Part shown: positions 1-8,918 of the stretch, piece by piece | Position numbering within the stretch: position 1 is the first letter of the stretch | How the letters are laid out: every line of letters starts with the position of its first letter | DNA from: Saprospiraceae bacterium | GTDB lineage: Bacteria; Bacteroidota; Bacteroidia; Chitinophagales; Saprospiraceae | Assembly (NCBI GenBank): GCA_028279185.1 | Contig: JANQSS010000068.1 | Location: 31,116 to 95,115 of the forward strand | Length of the DNA: 64,000 bases | Reading direction: 5' to 3' | Position numbers and translations under genes: made by a program | The notes under the pieces: model-generated | What the model was told of the DNA's origin: nothing | What the model saw: only the letters and a program-made list of their open reading frames with translations | Database searches by the model: none

Positions 1-219
1 ACCTGGAATACCGTTTAAATCGGCCACCTTTTTTAACAGTGCATGTTTGGAGCTACAAGTTCCCTTCCCTTCTTTCAATACGAGTGAAAAATCCGTTCGA
101 CTTGAATTTCGGCCGTAAGGTAATTTCCTAATTGCTTCAAGGAATGCAGGCCAGGACTTAATATTTTTAGAAATTATTAATTGAGTTAATTCATCATTTG
201 AATTCAACGTACTATTCAT
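1..219 (-). CDS. Partial protein of unknown function, cut by window edge
   Basis: A reading frame opens with ATG at 219 on the minus strand and stays open for 73 codons to the first base of the window, so its C-terminus lies outside. I do not recognise a named domain. The visible part is soluble-looking, without signal peptide or membrane segment, and contains the stretch GKGTCSSKHALLKKVADLN, in which the Cys could be catalytic (transglutaminase-like folds have GxCxxxA near the nucleophile; this is speculation). It starts 13 bases after the stop of the upstream TPR gene on the same strand, so co-transcription is likely. Confidence 0.6.
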   Translation of the reverse strand, partial: MNSTLNSNDELTQLIISKNIKSWPAFLEAIRKLPYGRNSSRTDFSLVLKEGKGTCSSKHALLKKVADLNGIPG

Positions 220-231
220 GAGGTCAACGAA

Positions 232-1683
232 TTAATCAACTACACGTACCTTTGTATTTTCCTGTATCCAACAAGGCACTTTATATGTATCGCCCACATT
301 GATACCGCGTAAAAAGATATCTTCTCGATTGGGCATATATTGCGTGTAGCGGGCGATTAGCTTATTCGCCTCTCCCGCAACGGAGGAATCAATAGACTTG
401 GCGTAATTCCATTTATCTATTGCCGGCCATGTAACGATCTGGCTATCAAAACCCCTACCAGGTCCACACAATGGCCCGCTGGATGCGTACAATTTTCCGA
501 TTAATATAAACGGGTCACCCCAATTTCCCCGGTGCTTAGCTGCCGCCCGTGCATAGGATCTGGATTTAGAATAATTTTTGAGATGAGCATAATAGATTTT
601 CGCAATCAACAAATTATACGTTCCTTTATTTTTTTCACTTGTTGAACATGAGATGGCTTCTTCAAAATAAGATACCGCACCGTTATAGTCACCATTTCGT
701 AGTGCATCGTATGCTCGTGATACGACACCGCTGCACGGGTCACTTGCCGGCGGAGCAGCAATACAATCATTGTCGTTAAGCCAATTAAATATTTCAACCA
801 AGGCATCATCAGTTTTAGGACAACCTCCATAACGCAATTTTGAATAAAACTCTGTTACAGACTCACAATTTCTTTCTTCATTTTGAAATTTCGCGACATA
901 TTTTTCCTTAAAGTACGGACAGTCGAAGAATCCTCTCACTGCCTCAAGTCGTTCGATATACGGAACAGCATAATCTCTAACAGTTACCCAGGATTTCAAA
1001 TTTTTACCTTTACCAAGTCCCGTTTCGACAATTTGTGGAATTAGACTTGAATAATGACGTGCCTCGGCAGTATCAATCTCTCCGCGTAAAAATCCATCGG
1101 CCATTAGTTTGGTGAATGGGTTAAGTACAAAAACATAAGCGTCCATACCCTTTTTATCAATGACTTCTTTAAATAATTGATATTTTTCTTCATCTGTTCG
1201 CTTATCAGGATATTTATAATAAAGATCAAATGCCAGGCTTGCCTGTGCATAATCCTTTTGTTGGGGATAGCAATCACCCATCTCCTTATACAACTTTAAT
1301 ATGTTGTCAATATATAAGGATCGTTTTGCTTCATCCGTTTCTGTAGATAAAAAGTGGTCGTAATAATCGATACCATCACTGTAGACAGTCCAACGTTTGC
1401 CATCGGCGGCTGGCGCATTTTCATAAACTTCTTTCCACATGTCAAAAGACTCCGAAAACTGATTCACCTTTTTAAAATCGCGATATATAACATATTTATC
1501 TTCGAGATCACCGGAATTATTATTGTCCTGAAATTTTCGACATGGGCTCAAATTTTCGTCAGGTTCCGGACGATCAACCTCTACTTCTGTCGTTTCCGTA
1601 CTCTCCGTAACTTTTGGTGTACAGTGTGTCATAAATAAAACAAGGACAAAAAGGATGTAAAATGATGAACGAAAAAACAGCAT
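232..1683 (-). CDS. TPR-containing probable lipoprotein, paralogue 2
   Basis: The 483-residue protein has a hydrophobic N-terminus ending at Cys21 (context LFMTHC), a weak lipobox suggesting an outer-membrane lipoprotein. The N-terminal half contains the motif APAADGKRW followed by DGIDYYDHFL. The C-terminal third (about residues 320-400) has TPR-like helices, and the end has WAIDKWNYAKSIDSS-type and VPCWIQ sequences. The protein closely parallels the gene at 1861..3282 along its full length, so the two are tandem paralogues. The family is seen in Bacteroidota envelopes, but I know of no assigned function. A terminator at 1802..1839 separates it from the upstream operon, which suggests a separate promoter. 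Confidence 0.85.
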   Translation of the reverse strand: MLFFRSSFYILFVLVLFMTHCTPKVTESTETTEVEVDRPEPDENLSPCRKFQDNNNSGDLEDKYVIYRDFKKVNQFSESFDMWKEVYENAPAADGKRWTVYSDGIDYYDHFLSTETDEAKRSLYIDNILKLYKEMGDCYPQQKDYAQASLAFDLYYKYPDKRTDEEKYQLFKEVIDKKGMDAYVFVLNPFTKLMADGFLRGEIDTAEARHYSSLIPQIVETGLGKGKNLKSWVTVRDYAVPYIERLEAVRGFFDCPYFKEKYVAKFQNEERNCESVTEFYSKLRYGGCPKTDDALVEIFNWLNDNDCIAAPPASDPCSGVVSRAYDALRNGDYNGAVSYFEEAISCSTSEKNKGTYNLLIAKIYYAHLKNYSKSRSYARAAAKHRGNWGDPFILIGKLYASSGPLCGPGRGFDSQIVTWPAIDKWNYAKSIDSSVAGEANKLIARYTQYMPNREDIFLRGINVGDTYKVPCWIQENTKVRVVD

Positions 1684-1801
1684 ATTAATTTAATTTTCTA
1701 TCATTTATAAATAAGATGTTCCATCACTGTATTTGGGTGCACGTTCACACGCGATATATAAGAATTGATTTTTTATTGCTTGATGCGATTTCATGCGGCA
1801 A

Positions 1802-1839
1802 TAAAAAAGGCTCCGATCAGTGCAATGAACGAAGCCTCA
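1802..1839 (-). terminator. Rho-independent terminator after TPR paralogue 1
   Basis: On the minus strand an 8-bp stem with one G-T wobble (AGGCTTCG with CGGAGCCT, positions 1837-1830 and 1815-1808) encloses a 14-nt loop and is followed by an uninterrupted run of six T at 1808-1803. It lies just past the stop of the gene at 1861..3282 and should end the coaX-barrel-TPR transcript. Confidence 0.8.
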
Positions 1840-1860
1840 ATATATCGAAATTTATAGTTT

Positions 1861-3282
1861 TTATCTAAAACTCAGTGTTACGGTTTCACCAATGCCACAA
1901 CCAACGGATACGGACTGGCCCGGTTTGTTTCCTTTCATAAATGCTTCTTCCGAATCTGGTTTTGAACTCTGATATTTGGCTATCCTGGAGCTTGCCTCAC
2001 TTGACAGCGATGAATCCACTGATTTGGCTCTCGAATATTGTTTGATTGCTGCCAGTACACCCAATCCTCTATTCCAGGCATCCCCACAACTTCGGCTTTT
2101 AATCGCGTAAAGATCTCCAAGCAGCATATAGGGTCGGCCCCAGTCCGGACGCAACTCAATCGCCTGTTTTAAGCTGCCTTTAGCAGCACTCAACGACTTC
2201 AATTTTCGCCCCTCAATTGAAGCTTTACTAAACAAATACTTGGCCTTTTTCAAGGGATCAGTTTCTTTAGCAATGGCTTCGTCATATTTTGCTACAGCAC
2301 CTGAAAAATCCCCGGCATCATATAATTTTTTGGCCTTTACGTGTGGATTATTTCGCTCATATTCCGCCTGAATCTCGGCATTGTACGAAGCCGCGAGTTT
2401 TTGATACTCGCCTTCTATTTTAGCAAGATCGGGATCCGAAGAATCACAGCCACGGCGCTTTAATGTAACCACAACTTGTTTCATTACTTCGAAATTGGTC
2501 GGGTCATTTTCATATACAGGCAACCATTTTTTCTTGAAATATTCACAATCAAATATTTGTTCTTCGACAGGTTTGAATGCATTCATTGCTCGTTTTTTCG
2601 AGCTATCATAATATTCCCCATAGTCCGGATCATTTTCAATATTATAATCTCCGATACGTTCTATGTCACTGTATAGTTTAAGGAGATTTTCTTTCGTTTC
2701 CTTTTCTTTTTTAAATTGATGAACTGCAATATGGGCTATTGGTTCGAGCACGATATATTCTGCGCCCACGTCATTTGTCTCCAAGGCACGTTTTAATATG
2801 TCATAATTCTTTCCATACGGCGAATTAAGCGTGTAAAACATATCATATCCCATACGTCCCGCAACATATCCAATCTTTTGATCATAGCATTCATCGTCAC
2901 AATCATTTAATTGAATTACTTTTTGTTCATAGCAGGCTATACACTCTTCATATAGTTTTAAAATCTGTGCTTTGTATTCTTTCTTTTTTTCTTCATCGTC
3001 GGTATTGGCCAGGAAGTGTTTATAGATTTCTATCCCATCGGTCAAGTGAAAATCTCGTTTGCCATCAGCCGCTGGGGCAATGTCATAGGCTATTTTCCAA
3101 TGCTCAAAAGCAAGATCAAAATCAGCGGAGGCTCCGCGCATGGCTTGACGATAAATACTGTGGGCATCTTCACCTTCTCCTTTTCGATCTCCTTCATTCC
3201 ACGTCGTGCATACAAATTGTGCGCTAAGTATAGAGGAGGAAAGTGCAAATAGGGTTACTAAAATTGAGATTGGTAACTTCAT
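1861..3282 (-). CDS. TPR-containing secreted protein, paralogue 1
   Basis: The 473-residue protein has a Sec signal peptide (residues 1-21, cleavage after ILSA-Q). Its N-terminal half has IAPAADGKRDFHLTDGIEIY, and its C-terminal TPR region (about 315-400) has the signature RPDWGRPYMLLGDLY followed by an SVDSSLSSEA segment and a GCGIGETV tail. It is a tandem paralogue of 232..1683. Unlike that protein it has a cleavable signal peptide rather than a possible lipobox, so the pair may sit in different envelope positions (inference). It starts 3 bases after the stop of the outer-membrane barrel gene, so it is the last gene of the coaX operon. Function unknown; a scaffold role in envelope assembly is only a guess. 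Confidence 0.88.
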   Translation of the reverse strand: MKLPISILVTLFALSSSILSAQFVCTTWNEGDRKGEGEDAHSIYRQAMRGASADFDLAFEHWKIAYDIAPAADGKRDFHLTDGIEIYKHFLANTDDEEKKKEYKAQILKLYEECIACYEQKVIQLNDCDDECYDQKIGYVAGRMGYDMFYTLNSPYGKNYDILKRALETNDVGAEYIVLEPIAHIAVHQFKKEKETKENLLKLYSDIERIGDYNIENDPDYGEYYDSSKKRAMNAFKPVEEQIFDCEYFKKKWLPVYENDPTNFEVMKQVVVTLKRRGCDSSDPDLAKIEGEYQKLAASYNAEIQAEYERNNPHVKAKKLYDAGDFSGAVAKYDEAIAKETDPLKKAKYLFSKASIEGRKLKSLSAAKGSLKQAIELRPDWGRPYMLLGDLYAIKSRSCGDAWNRGLGVLAAIKQYSRAKSVDSSLSSEASSRIAKYQSSKPDSEEAFMKGNKPGQSVSVGCGIGETVTLSFR

Positions 3283-3285
3283 TTC

Positions 3286-4641
3286 TTAGTCATATTTTCT
3301 TTTGATGAACCATTGATTATCTGTGAGTGAATAGCCTAAGCCAAGGGTTAGGTAGTTTTCTTTGTATCCCTTGGAAAGTCCGATTCTTCCCAGACCAACG
3401 TTCAAATTTAAATAAGATACTTGTCTTTGCCCAACGAAGGGTAAAGTGAAACCAACTTTGACTCCATAGTTTTCAATTTGTTCGCCACTTAAGACACGAG
3501 GATCTTTTGCATATTGGAATCCAATAGAATATGTCACACGGTCAAAATAGCTTGTGATGCTGCTTGCATTTGGGGTATAAGCAAAACCACCTGATATCGT
3601 AAACGCATCATCTGTGTCTGGAGTTTGTTCCGCATCACCAGAATTAAACTTAGACCACAAACTACGCTCATAATTTACGCCCGCTCGCCAAACATCCTTA
3701 TAAACATATGACGCCCCAATATTGAAAGTAGACGGTAAGGTGCCTTCGCCCTCAACGTCATTGCTGACGGACAATGTATCCGTTCCAAGCACAGTCGTAA
3801 GACGAAAATTTTGTCGAATTATACTGCGATCGGTTTCGGTTCTCAAGGGTCGGTCCGAGCGGTATGTTAAACCCAGCGTTAAATATTTGTTAGGGGCTCC
3901 TTTACTGCCATCCGCACGTTCGATTCGACTAAAAACGAAGTCGTACATTATACCCGCATTCCATACGAACGAGCGATATGTCACACGCGATTTGTCAATA
4001 GTTTCAAAGGTAAATCCTGATCCAACATGGCTTTGGGTGAATGTAGCTGTGCGATCAAAGTTGTTGGCACCAAACAGATGCCCGAGTGTTATTCCAAATG
4101 CCACGTTTTCGTATTTCCATCCATTGCTAACAGATACTATGTACGTGGATCCATCACCTTCATACGCACGAGTAATCGTATCAGGCCCAGGCAGTATTTC
4201 GACATCGGAGAAGTTAAATCCTGTTATAGAATATGGTTGCAAGGAAAGGTTAAGCCCCCATTTGACTTTATTTTCTTTTCGATTGAAAAGCTCATTTATT
4301 TCATTTTGCAGTGGCATACCTAGTGAAAGATAGCCTACATTTCCCGACCATACCTTAGATGTATTGCCTCCATCTGTAATATTTGTTCGCTCCGCAAACA
4401 GACCACCAGAGAATACTGTAGTCCGTAAGTAAGCCAAAGACGCCGGGTTGCCAATGTTGAGCTGGTCACGTGCGTGAAAGCTAGCTCTTAAACCTCCCAG
4501 GCTTTGTACATAAGCATGGTCTTGATCGACTAGTTCGCCAAAACCCAGTACCGATATTGGCGAAGACAGTTGAACTTGAGCAACTGCGGTAGTTGCACTG
4601 AGCACAAGTATGAATAAGAGAACGCTAAGATATCTTGACAT
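3286..4641 (-). CDS. Outer-membrane beta-barrel protein, FadL/PorV-like shape
   Basis: The 451-residue protein has a clear signal peptide (about residues 1-21, ending TAVAQ) followed by alternating hydrophobic/polar segments rich in Gly, Tyr and Asn, ending in NQWFIKRKYD after a predicted last strand ENYLTLGLGYSL. The early LGFGELVDQDHAYVQSLGG segment resembles the start of Bacteroidota 14-strand barrels of the FadL superfamily. Its first 17 bases overlap the 3' end of coaX, and TPR paralogue 1 follows after 3 bases. The coaX, barrel, TPR order recurs in Bacteroidota as I recall. The solute is unknown. The long antisense frames across this gene are shadows. Confidence 0.85.
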   Translation of the reverse strand: MSRYLSVLLFILVLSATTAVAQVQLSSPISVLGFGELVDQDHAYVQSLGGLRASFHARDQLNIGNPASLAYLRTTVFSGGLFAERTNITDGGNTSKVWSGNVGYLSLGMPLQNEINELFNRKENKVKWGLNLSLQPYSITGFNFSDVEILPGPDTITRAYEGDGSTYIVSVSNGWKYENVAFGITLGHLFGANNFDRTATFTQSHVGSGFTFETIDKSRVTYRSFVWNAGIMYDFVFSRIERADGSKGAPNKYLTLGLTYRSDRPLRTETDRSIIRQNFRLTTVLGTDTLSVSNDVEGEGTLPSTFNIGASYVYKDVWRAGVNYERSLWSKFNSGDAEQTPDTDDAFTISGGFAYTPNASSITSYFDRVTYSIGFQYAKDPRVLSGEQIENYGVKVGFTLPFVGQRQVSYLNLNVGLGRIGLSKGYKENYLTLGLGYSLTDNQWFIKRKYD

Positions 4642-5350
4642 TAAACAAAAGTATTTGGTTCAGTCCGGTAAGGACGAGATCAGGGCGCACAAATATCTCG
4701 TTTTTGATGGAAGTAGCAAAGGCCTGTGCATCGCCTCCGCTTAATACAACGATTATTTCGTCCATTTGCTCCCTTGCCAGTGTCATCCAACCCATTATTT
4801 CGGCTGCGCAGCCCACAAATCCGCCGAGCTGCAATGCGGATTCAGTTGACGAACCAATTATGGATTCCTGGTCTTTCCATTGCACACGAGGTAAGTTGGC
4901 TGTACCATCATGCATTCCTTGAAATCGTATTTCAGGGCCGGGACTGATATTTCCACCCAGATATTCACCTCGTTGATTGACGAAATCAATCGTTAAACAC
5001 GTGCCCGTATCTATAACCAATAAGTTTCTATTCGGAAATTCCGCTATTGCACCGGCCACGGCAGCCATTCGGTCGCGACCGAGTGTTTCTGGTGTGGCAT
5101 ATTTGTTGACAAACGGCAAATTGGTTTCATGACCGAGGCTTATGTAATGATCCAATTCGAAAAATGGATCTTCGGAAAATGAAACGTTGGCCACGTTGGA
5201 CACGATTCCCGAATCAATTGGATATTTCGATAGTGTTTGTAAAATTTTGTCGTCGGTCAACTTCTTACTTCGATAAAAAAACACCATATGCTCTTCGTCG
5301 AAAACTGCCAATTTTACCAGTGTATTTCCTCTGTCGATTACTACGTTCAC
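4625..5350 (-). CDS. coaX: Type III pantothenate kinase
   Basis: This enzyme phosphorylates pantothenate in the first step of coenzyme A synthesis. The 241-residue length fits the type III family. Visible motifs are the N-terminal phosphate loop IDRGNT (residues 5-10), LGRDRMAAVAGA, VIDTGTCLTIDF, GGNISPG and the C-terminal VLSGGDA. The start is GTG at 5350; MNVVIDRGNT is the expected N-terminus, which supports it. It heads the minus-strand operon with the barrel and TPR genes and overlaps the barrel gene by 17 bases, implying translational coupling. Cytosolic. Confidence 0.95.
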   Translation of the reverse strand: MNVVIDRGNTLVKLAVFDEEHMVFFYRSKKLTDDKILQTLSKYPIDSGIVSNVANVSFSEDPFFELDHYISLGHETNLPFVNKYATPETLGRDRMAAVAGAIAEFPNRNLLVIDTGTCLTIDFVNQRGEYLGGNISPGPEIRFQGMHDGTANLPRVQWKDQESIIGSSTESALQLGGFVGCAAEIMGWMTLAREQMDEIIVVLSGGDAQAFATSIKNEIFVRPDLVLTGLNQILLFNVKIS

Positions 5351-5658
5351 TTTATTTTCTGTTTTATTTCTGTACGGATCGCTTAAAGATATAGGATCGA
5401 GTTGAGTTTAGATTGTTTATAAGGTTTGTGGAGTTCATAGGGTTTCCTTCGGGATGTTGCTACTGCCTTGTTAGAACTCAGATTAGAATTTTTGACAGGT
5501 ACAATAATTTCAGCCACGGATTACTCGATGGGACACTAATATTGGTGTCGCTAAAATATTTGAATGCACGGATATAAGTTAAGCCATGATAACACCAGTA
5601 AATATTATTTACACACTAAGGCAATTCGTTATTCGCAATTGCTAATTATGACACATCA
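5351..5658. other. Intergenic region between coaX and purH
   Basis: No credible gene. Both neighbours are on the minus strand, so it carries the purH 3' end and the coaX promoter region. An imperfect inverted repeat at 5621..5642 (GCAATTCG and CGCAATTGC, one bulge, 5-nt loop) lies 17 bases past the purH stop but lacks a T-run. I see no full TAnnTTTG element for coaX; the closest is a 7/8 match (TATCTTTA) on the minus strand near 5387. Confidence 0.5.
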
Positions 5659-7143
5659 TCAGTGTTTAAAATGCCTTGTTCCGGTCACAACCATAGTCAT
5701 ATTATGCGCATCGCAAAAGTCAATACTATCCTGATCCTTTATTGATCCTCCGGGTTGGATTACTGCATTTATCCCTTCATTGTGTGCAATTTCAACGCAA
5801 TCAGGAAAAGGGAAAAAAGCATCCGAAGCCATAACAGCGCCTCGAATATCAAAACCAAAATGTCTGGCTTTATTTATGGCTTGCTTTAAGGCATCCACCC
5901 GACTTGTCTGTCCGCAGCCCATGCCTATTAATTGTTTATTTTTAATTAACGAAATGCCGTTTGATTTTAAATGTTTTACGGAGATTTCAGCAAACTGTAA
6001 ATCGCTTAATTCCGATTCGGTCGGTTCTTTTTTCGTTACAGTTTTAATTTCTGACAATTTTGAAATGCGTGCATCATATTCTTGTTCGATAACACCATTC
6101 AAGCATGATTTTACAATGGGATTATTTGCTGGGTATTGCAACAATCGCAGGATTATTCGCTTCTTTTTTGTCGCAAGTAGATTTAGCGCATCCGTATCAA
6201 AATCGGGTGCAATAAGCACTTCATAAAATAATGCATTAATTTCTGTTGCAGTTGCCAGGTCTATCTTTTGATTACAGATTAAAATACCTCCAAATGCGGA
6301 AATGGGATCTCCGGCTAAAGCCGCTTTCCAGGCTTCAACAACGGTTGGTCGTGATGCTAGTCCGCAAGCATTAGTATGTTTGATCACGACGAAGGTGGGT
6401 TCAGCATGCTCAAATTCCTGCATGAGGCGTACGGCGCTATCAACGTCCACCAAATTATTGTATGATAATTCTTTGCCCTGAACTTTTTCCAATATTTCGC
6501 TAAGGACTCCAGTAAATGTTGCCTGTTGATGTGGGTTTTCACCATAGCGTAAAGGCTGGCGCCACTGCCCTACCCAATTTCCAATTGCCTTGTCGTAATC
6601 CGCGGTTCGGCGAAATGCCTCGGCCGCAAACCTCCGTCGTATTTGTTCGTTGAGACCGTTTTCATCAATTAATAGTTTGGCTACTTCCGCATATTGGTGC
6701 TTGGACGACACAACCAATACATCCTTGTAATTCTTGGCTGCAGCTCTGAGTAATGCAATTCCACCAATATCTATTTTTTCGATTAGTACAGATTCATCAT
6801 CGGTCTCTTTCAGCGTCTCTTCAAAAGGATAAAGGTCTACTACAACAAGATCGATTTCAGGTATATCATATTGAGCCAATTGGTCAAGGTGATTTTCTTC
6901 TCGACGAGCGAGGATACCGCCAAAAATCTTAGGATGTAAAGTTTTTACGCGTCCATCCAGTATGGATGGATAACCTGTCAATTCCTCAACTGGTTTGACC
7001 GGAATACCTATAGACTCAATATGTCGCTGTGTACCGCCAGTGGAATAAATAGTAACTCCGTTTTTGTGCAGCCGAGACACCATTTCATCTATACCATCCT
7101 TATGATAAACTGATATAAGTGCTGACTTGATTATTTTACTCAT
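5659..7143 (-). CDS. purH: Bifunctional AICAR formyltransferase / IMP cyclohydrolase
   Basis: PurH carries out the last two steps of IMP synthesis. The N-terminal cyclohydrolase (MGS-like) domain, about residues 1-150, has KSALISVYHKDGI, IYSTGGTQRHIES and DGRVKTLHPKIFGG. The transformylase domain follows with LRYGENPHQQATF, VVIKHTNACGLA and DPISAFGGI. The C-terminus ends TGTRHFKH, typical of the family, so the 494-residue frame is complete. Start is ATG at 7143. It stands alone, with more than 300 non-coding bases on either side. The other purine gene in the window, purA, is 12 kb away. Confidence 0.97.
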   Translation of the reverse strand: MSKIIKSALISVYHKDGIDEMVSRLHKNGVTIYSTGGTQRHIESIGIPVKPVEELTGYPSILDGRVKTLHPKIFGGILARREENHLDQLAQYDIPEIDLVVVDLYPFEETLKETDDESVLIEKIDIGGIALLRAAAKNYKDVLVVSSKHQYAEVAKLLIDENGLNEQIRRRFAAEAFRRTADYDKAIGNWVGQWRQPLRYGENPHQQATFTGVLSEILEKVQGKELSYNNLVDVDSAVRLMQEFEHAEPTFVVIKHTNACGLASRPTVVEAWKAALAGDPISAFGGILICNQKIDLATATEINALFYEVLIAPDFDTDALNLLATKKKRIILRLLQYPANNPIVKSCLNGVIEQEYDARISKLSEIKTVTKKEPTESELSDLQFAEISVKHLKSNGISLIKNKQLIGMGCGQTSRVDALKQAINKARHFGFDIRGAVMASDAFFPFPDCVEIAHNEGINAVIQPGGSIKDQDSIDFCDAHNMTMVVTGTRHFKH

Positions 7144-7521
7144 TGTTGTTTACTATCGATTTTCGAGAGGAGGTGCGAAGATAGGGTTTGACGGAATGAT
7201 CTGGGCGATTGGGAAGAGGGTAATGTCATAATTTACCTCTATGGGAATTTGAGAATAGTTGCCTGTCGCAACCAGCAATGCGGAAAAGGTGATATTTAAA
7301 AAATGTAGAAATCTACATTATTGGGAAGAGCCTCGCTGTTTGAGCTACAACGGGCTCAATTATTTACATTGAAATAGTACGGAATGAAGCGCCACCATGT
7401 GAAAACGAAAATCACATAGTGAATAAAGGTCTAGCGGAGCAAAACCGACAAGCATTTGTTTTTGCCCGATGTTCCAGATTTTATTACCGCGTCTTAAACG
7501 CTATTTTATCATCAATGAAAA
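7144..7521. other. Intergenic region with small inverted repeats
   Basis: No gene seen. The region follows tdk and precedes purH, both minus. It contains an 18-bp perfect palindrome at 7302..7319 (AATGTAGA-AA-TCTACATT), a 6-bp hairpin ATGTGA/TCACAT with a 9-nt loop at 7397..7417, and a short GCAAAA/TTTTGC repeat at 7439..7465. None has a T-run, so none is a convincing terminator; the palindrome could be an operator. Confidence 0.4.
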
Positions 7522-8151
7522 TTAGAACAACTCGGGTAAACTTGGTGGCGTCTTGGGCTGCTTTTTCTGTTTGAAATCGAGAATATTTCCCATTTCAAAA
7601 CATTTTCGGCAACGGGGTTCATACAGATCACCTGACCCGAGAAGGACTTGACTGCGTTCGCCATGTTTTCTGTATGAGTGGTTGGCCAAATTGCCACAGT
7701 GGACGCAAATGGCGTGCACCTTTGTAATATACTCAGCAACGGCCATAAGCTGTGGCATGGGCCCGAATGGCTTGCCCGAATAATCCATGTCCAGGCCCGC
7801 CACAATGACGCGAATACCTTTTAAAGCGAGCTGTTGGCAAACAGAAGTAAGGTTTTCATCAAAGAATTGTGCCTCGTCTATGGCCACAACATCAACATCT
7901 GATGCCACATTCAAAATATGGCGACTATCACTGACGGGAGTTGACTTGACGGCGCGCTCATCATGCGATACCACCTTTGTCTCATGGTAGCGATCATCCG
8001 TTTGAGGCTTGAAAACTTCAATCTTCAGACCGGCATAGGCTGTACGTTTTATACGTCGAAGGAGCTCTTCGGTCTTACCGGAAAACATGGATCCACAGAT
8101 GATTTCTATCCACCCACTACGTTGTGCTTTGAAAGCTGGTTCTAAAAACAT
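7522..8151 (-). CDS. tdk: Thymidine kinase
   Basis: It phosphorylates thymidine with ATP in pyrimidine salvage. The 209-residue protein is a type II thymidine kinase: P-loop GSMFSGKT (residues 20-27), the DEAQFF segment after VVAIDEAQ, GLDMDYSGKPFGP, and a zinc-binding pair CVHCG ... CRKCF. Start ATG at 8151 gives a normal N-terminus. The tail after the zinc site is rich in Lys and Pro. A TAnnTTTG promoter element lies 23 bases upstream, divergent from the operon at 8250. Confidence 0.96.
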   Translation of the reverse strand: MFLEPAFKAQRSGWIEIICGSMFSGKTEELLRRIKRTAYAGLKIEVFKPQTDDRYHETKVVSHDERAVKSTPVSDSRHILNVASDVDVVAIDEAQFFDENLTSVCQQLALKGIRVIVAGLDMDYSGKPFGPMPQLMAVAEYITKVHAICVHCGNLANHSYRKHGERSQVLLGSGDLYEPRCRKCFEMGNILDFKQKKQPKTPPSLPELF

Positions 8152-8174
8152 GTGTTAACAACTGATTAACGCTG

Positions 8175-8182
8175 CAAAAATA
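8175..8182 (-). promoter_or_regulatory. -7 element for tdk
   Basis: TATTTTTG on the minus strand is a full match to the Bacteroidota -7 consensus TAnnTTTG, placing transcription start near 8168, about 17 bases before the tdk ATG. No TTG at the -33 position was found. Confidence 0.45.
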
Positions 8183-8204
8183 TCTTTCTCAGCAAATAAT
8201 AAAA

Positions 8205-8212
8205 TACATTTG
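8205..8212 (+). promoter_or_regulatory. -7 element for the 8250-pfkA-rhomboid operon
   Basis: TACATTTG is a full match to TAnnTTTG, 37 bases before the ATG at 8250. It is back to back with the tdk element, so this 98-base gap probably holds two divergent promoters. No good -33 TTG. Confidence 0.45.
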
Positions 8213-8249
8213 AGAAACCTTTTATATAATTCACCATCAGTACTATTCC

Positions 8250-8918
8250 ATGCAAATCGATAAAAGTCTCAAACTACTTAAAAAGATTAACACAGTCTAT
8301 CACGACATACTCGAAGACGGCGATGGGGCTTCGGCCCTCGAGCAGCAGTTGCTGCGAAATTACGTTATTCAATTTTACGATGCCATAATTGAAGAATCTT
8401 CTTCAAATTCAGCCTCCGTAAGTCCTCCGACGACATCAGAAGAAGCGATTGAAACACCGATTGTCGATAAACCAAGCGGATTACCTGATCCGACACCAGC
8501 AGCGGCGCCAAAAGAACCTGTACAAGTTCAGGAAGTTGTCGCCGAACGTGTAGTCGATGACGTCGCAGTCCTCGTCAATGCGGAAAACGGAAATGGGCAG
8601 ACACTACCTTTCCTGCAAGAGCTTTTTGAGGCGGTAGAGGGCGAATTACACGCCGGTCATTTGGGACAAAAAATGATAAAGGATTTAAAGAAAGCAATCG
8701 GACTGAACGATAAATTGCGTTATGCGACCGATCTTTTTGGTGGTAATCAATCCCAACTTCTTGAGACACTCGAGATGATGAATGAAGAAAAAGAAGTTGA
8801 CCGAGTCAAAACGCACATAAATGAACTCGCAAAAAAATACAATTGGCAGGAAGAAAGTAAGAAGTCAACTGTGCGAAATTTTCTTCAATTAATTCTCAGT
8901 AAAAAGCGTTCGGCGTGA
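8250..8918 (+). CDS. Conserved Bacteroidota protein of unknown function
   Basis: The 222-residue cytosolic protein has three parts: an N-terminal helical region (about 1-50) with HDILEDGDGASALEQQ, an acidic Pro/Ala/Val-rich linker (about 50-115), and a C-terminal helical domain (about 125-222) with KAIGLNDKLRYATDLFGGN and NELAKKYNW. I recall this C-terminal pattern in unnamed Bacteroidota proteins, but no function. The stop codon overlaps the GTG start of pfkA by 4 bases, so translation of the two is likely coupled. Confidence 0.85.
   Translation: MQIDKSLKLLKKINTVYHDILEDGDGASALEQQLLRNYVIQFYDAIIEESSSNSASVSPPTTSEEAIETPIVDKPSGLPDPTPAAAPKEPVQVQEVVAERVVDDVAVLVNAENGNGQTLPFLQELFEAVEGELHAGHLGQKMIKDLKKAIGLNDKLRYATDLFGGNQSQLLETLEMMNEEKEVDRVKTHINELAKKYNWQEESKKSTVRNFLQLILSKKRSA

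Noticed and set aside
3722..4333. Long antisense frame (203 codons) within the outer-membrane barrel gene
   Set aside because: It is opposite a well-supported barrel gene in an operon, with no homology-like features.
7439..7465. Possible terminator after tdk
   Set aside because: Short imperfect stem without a T-run on the tdk strand.
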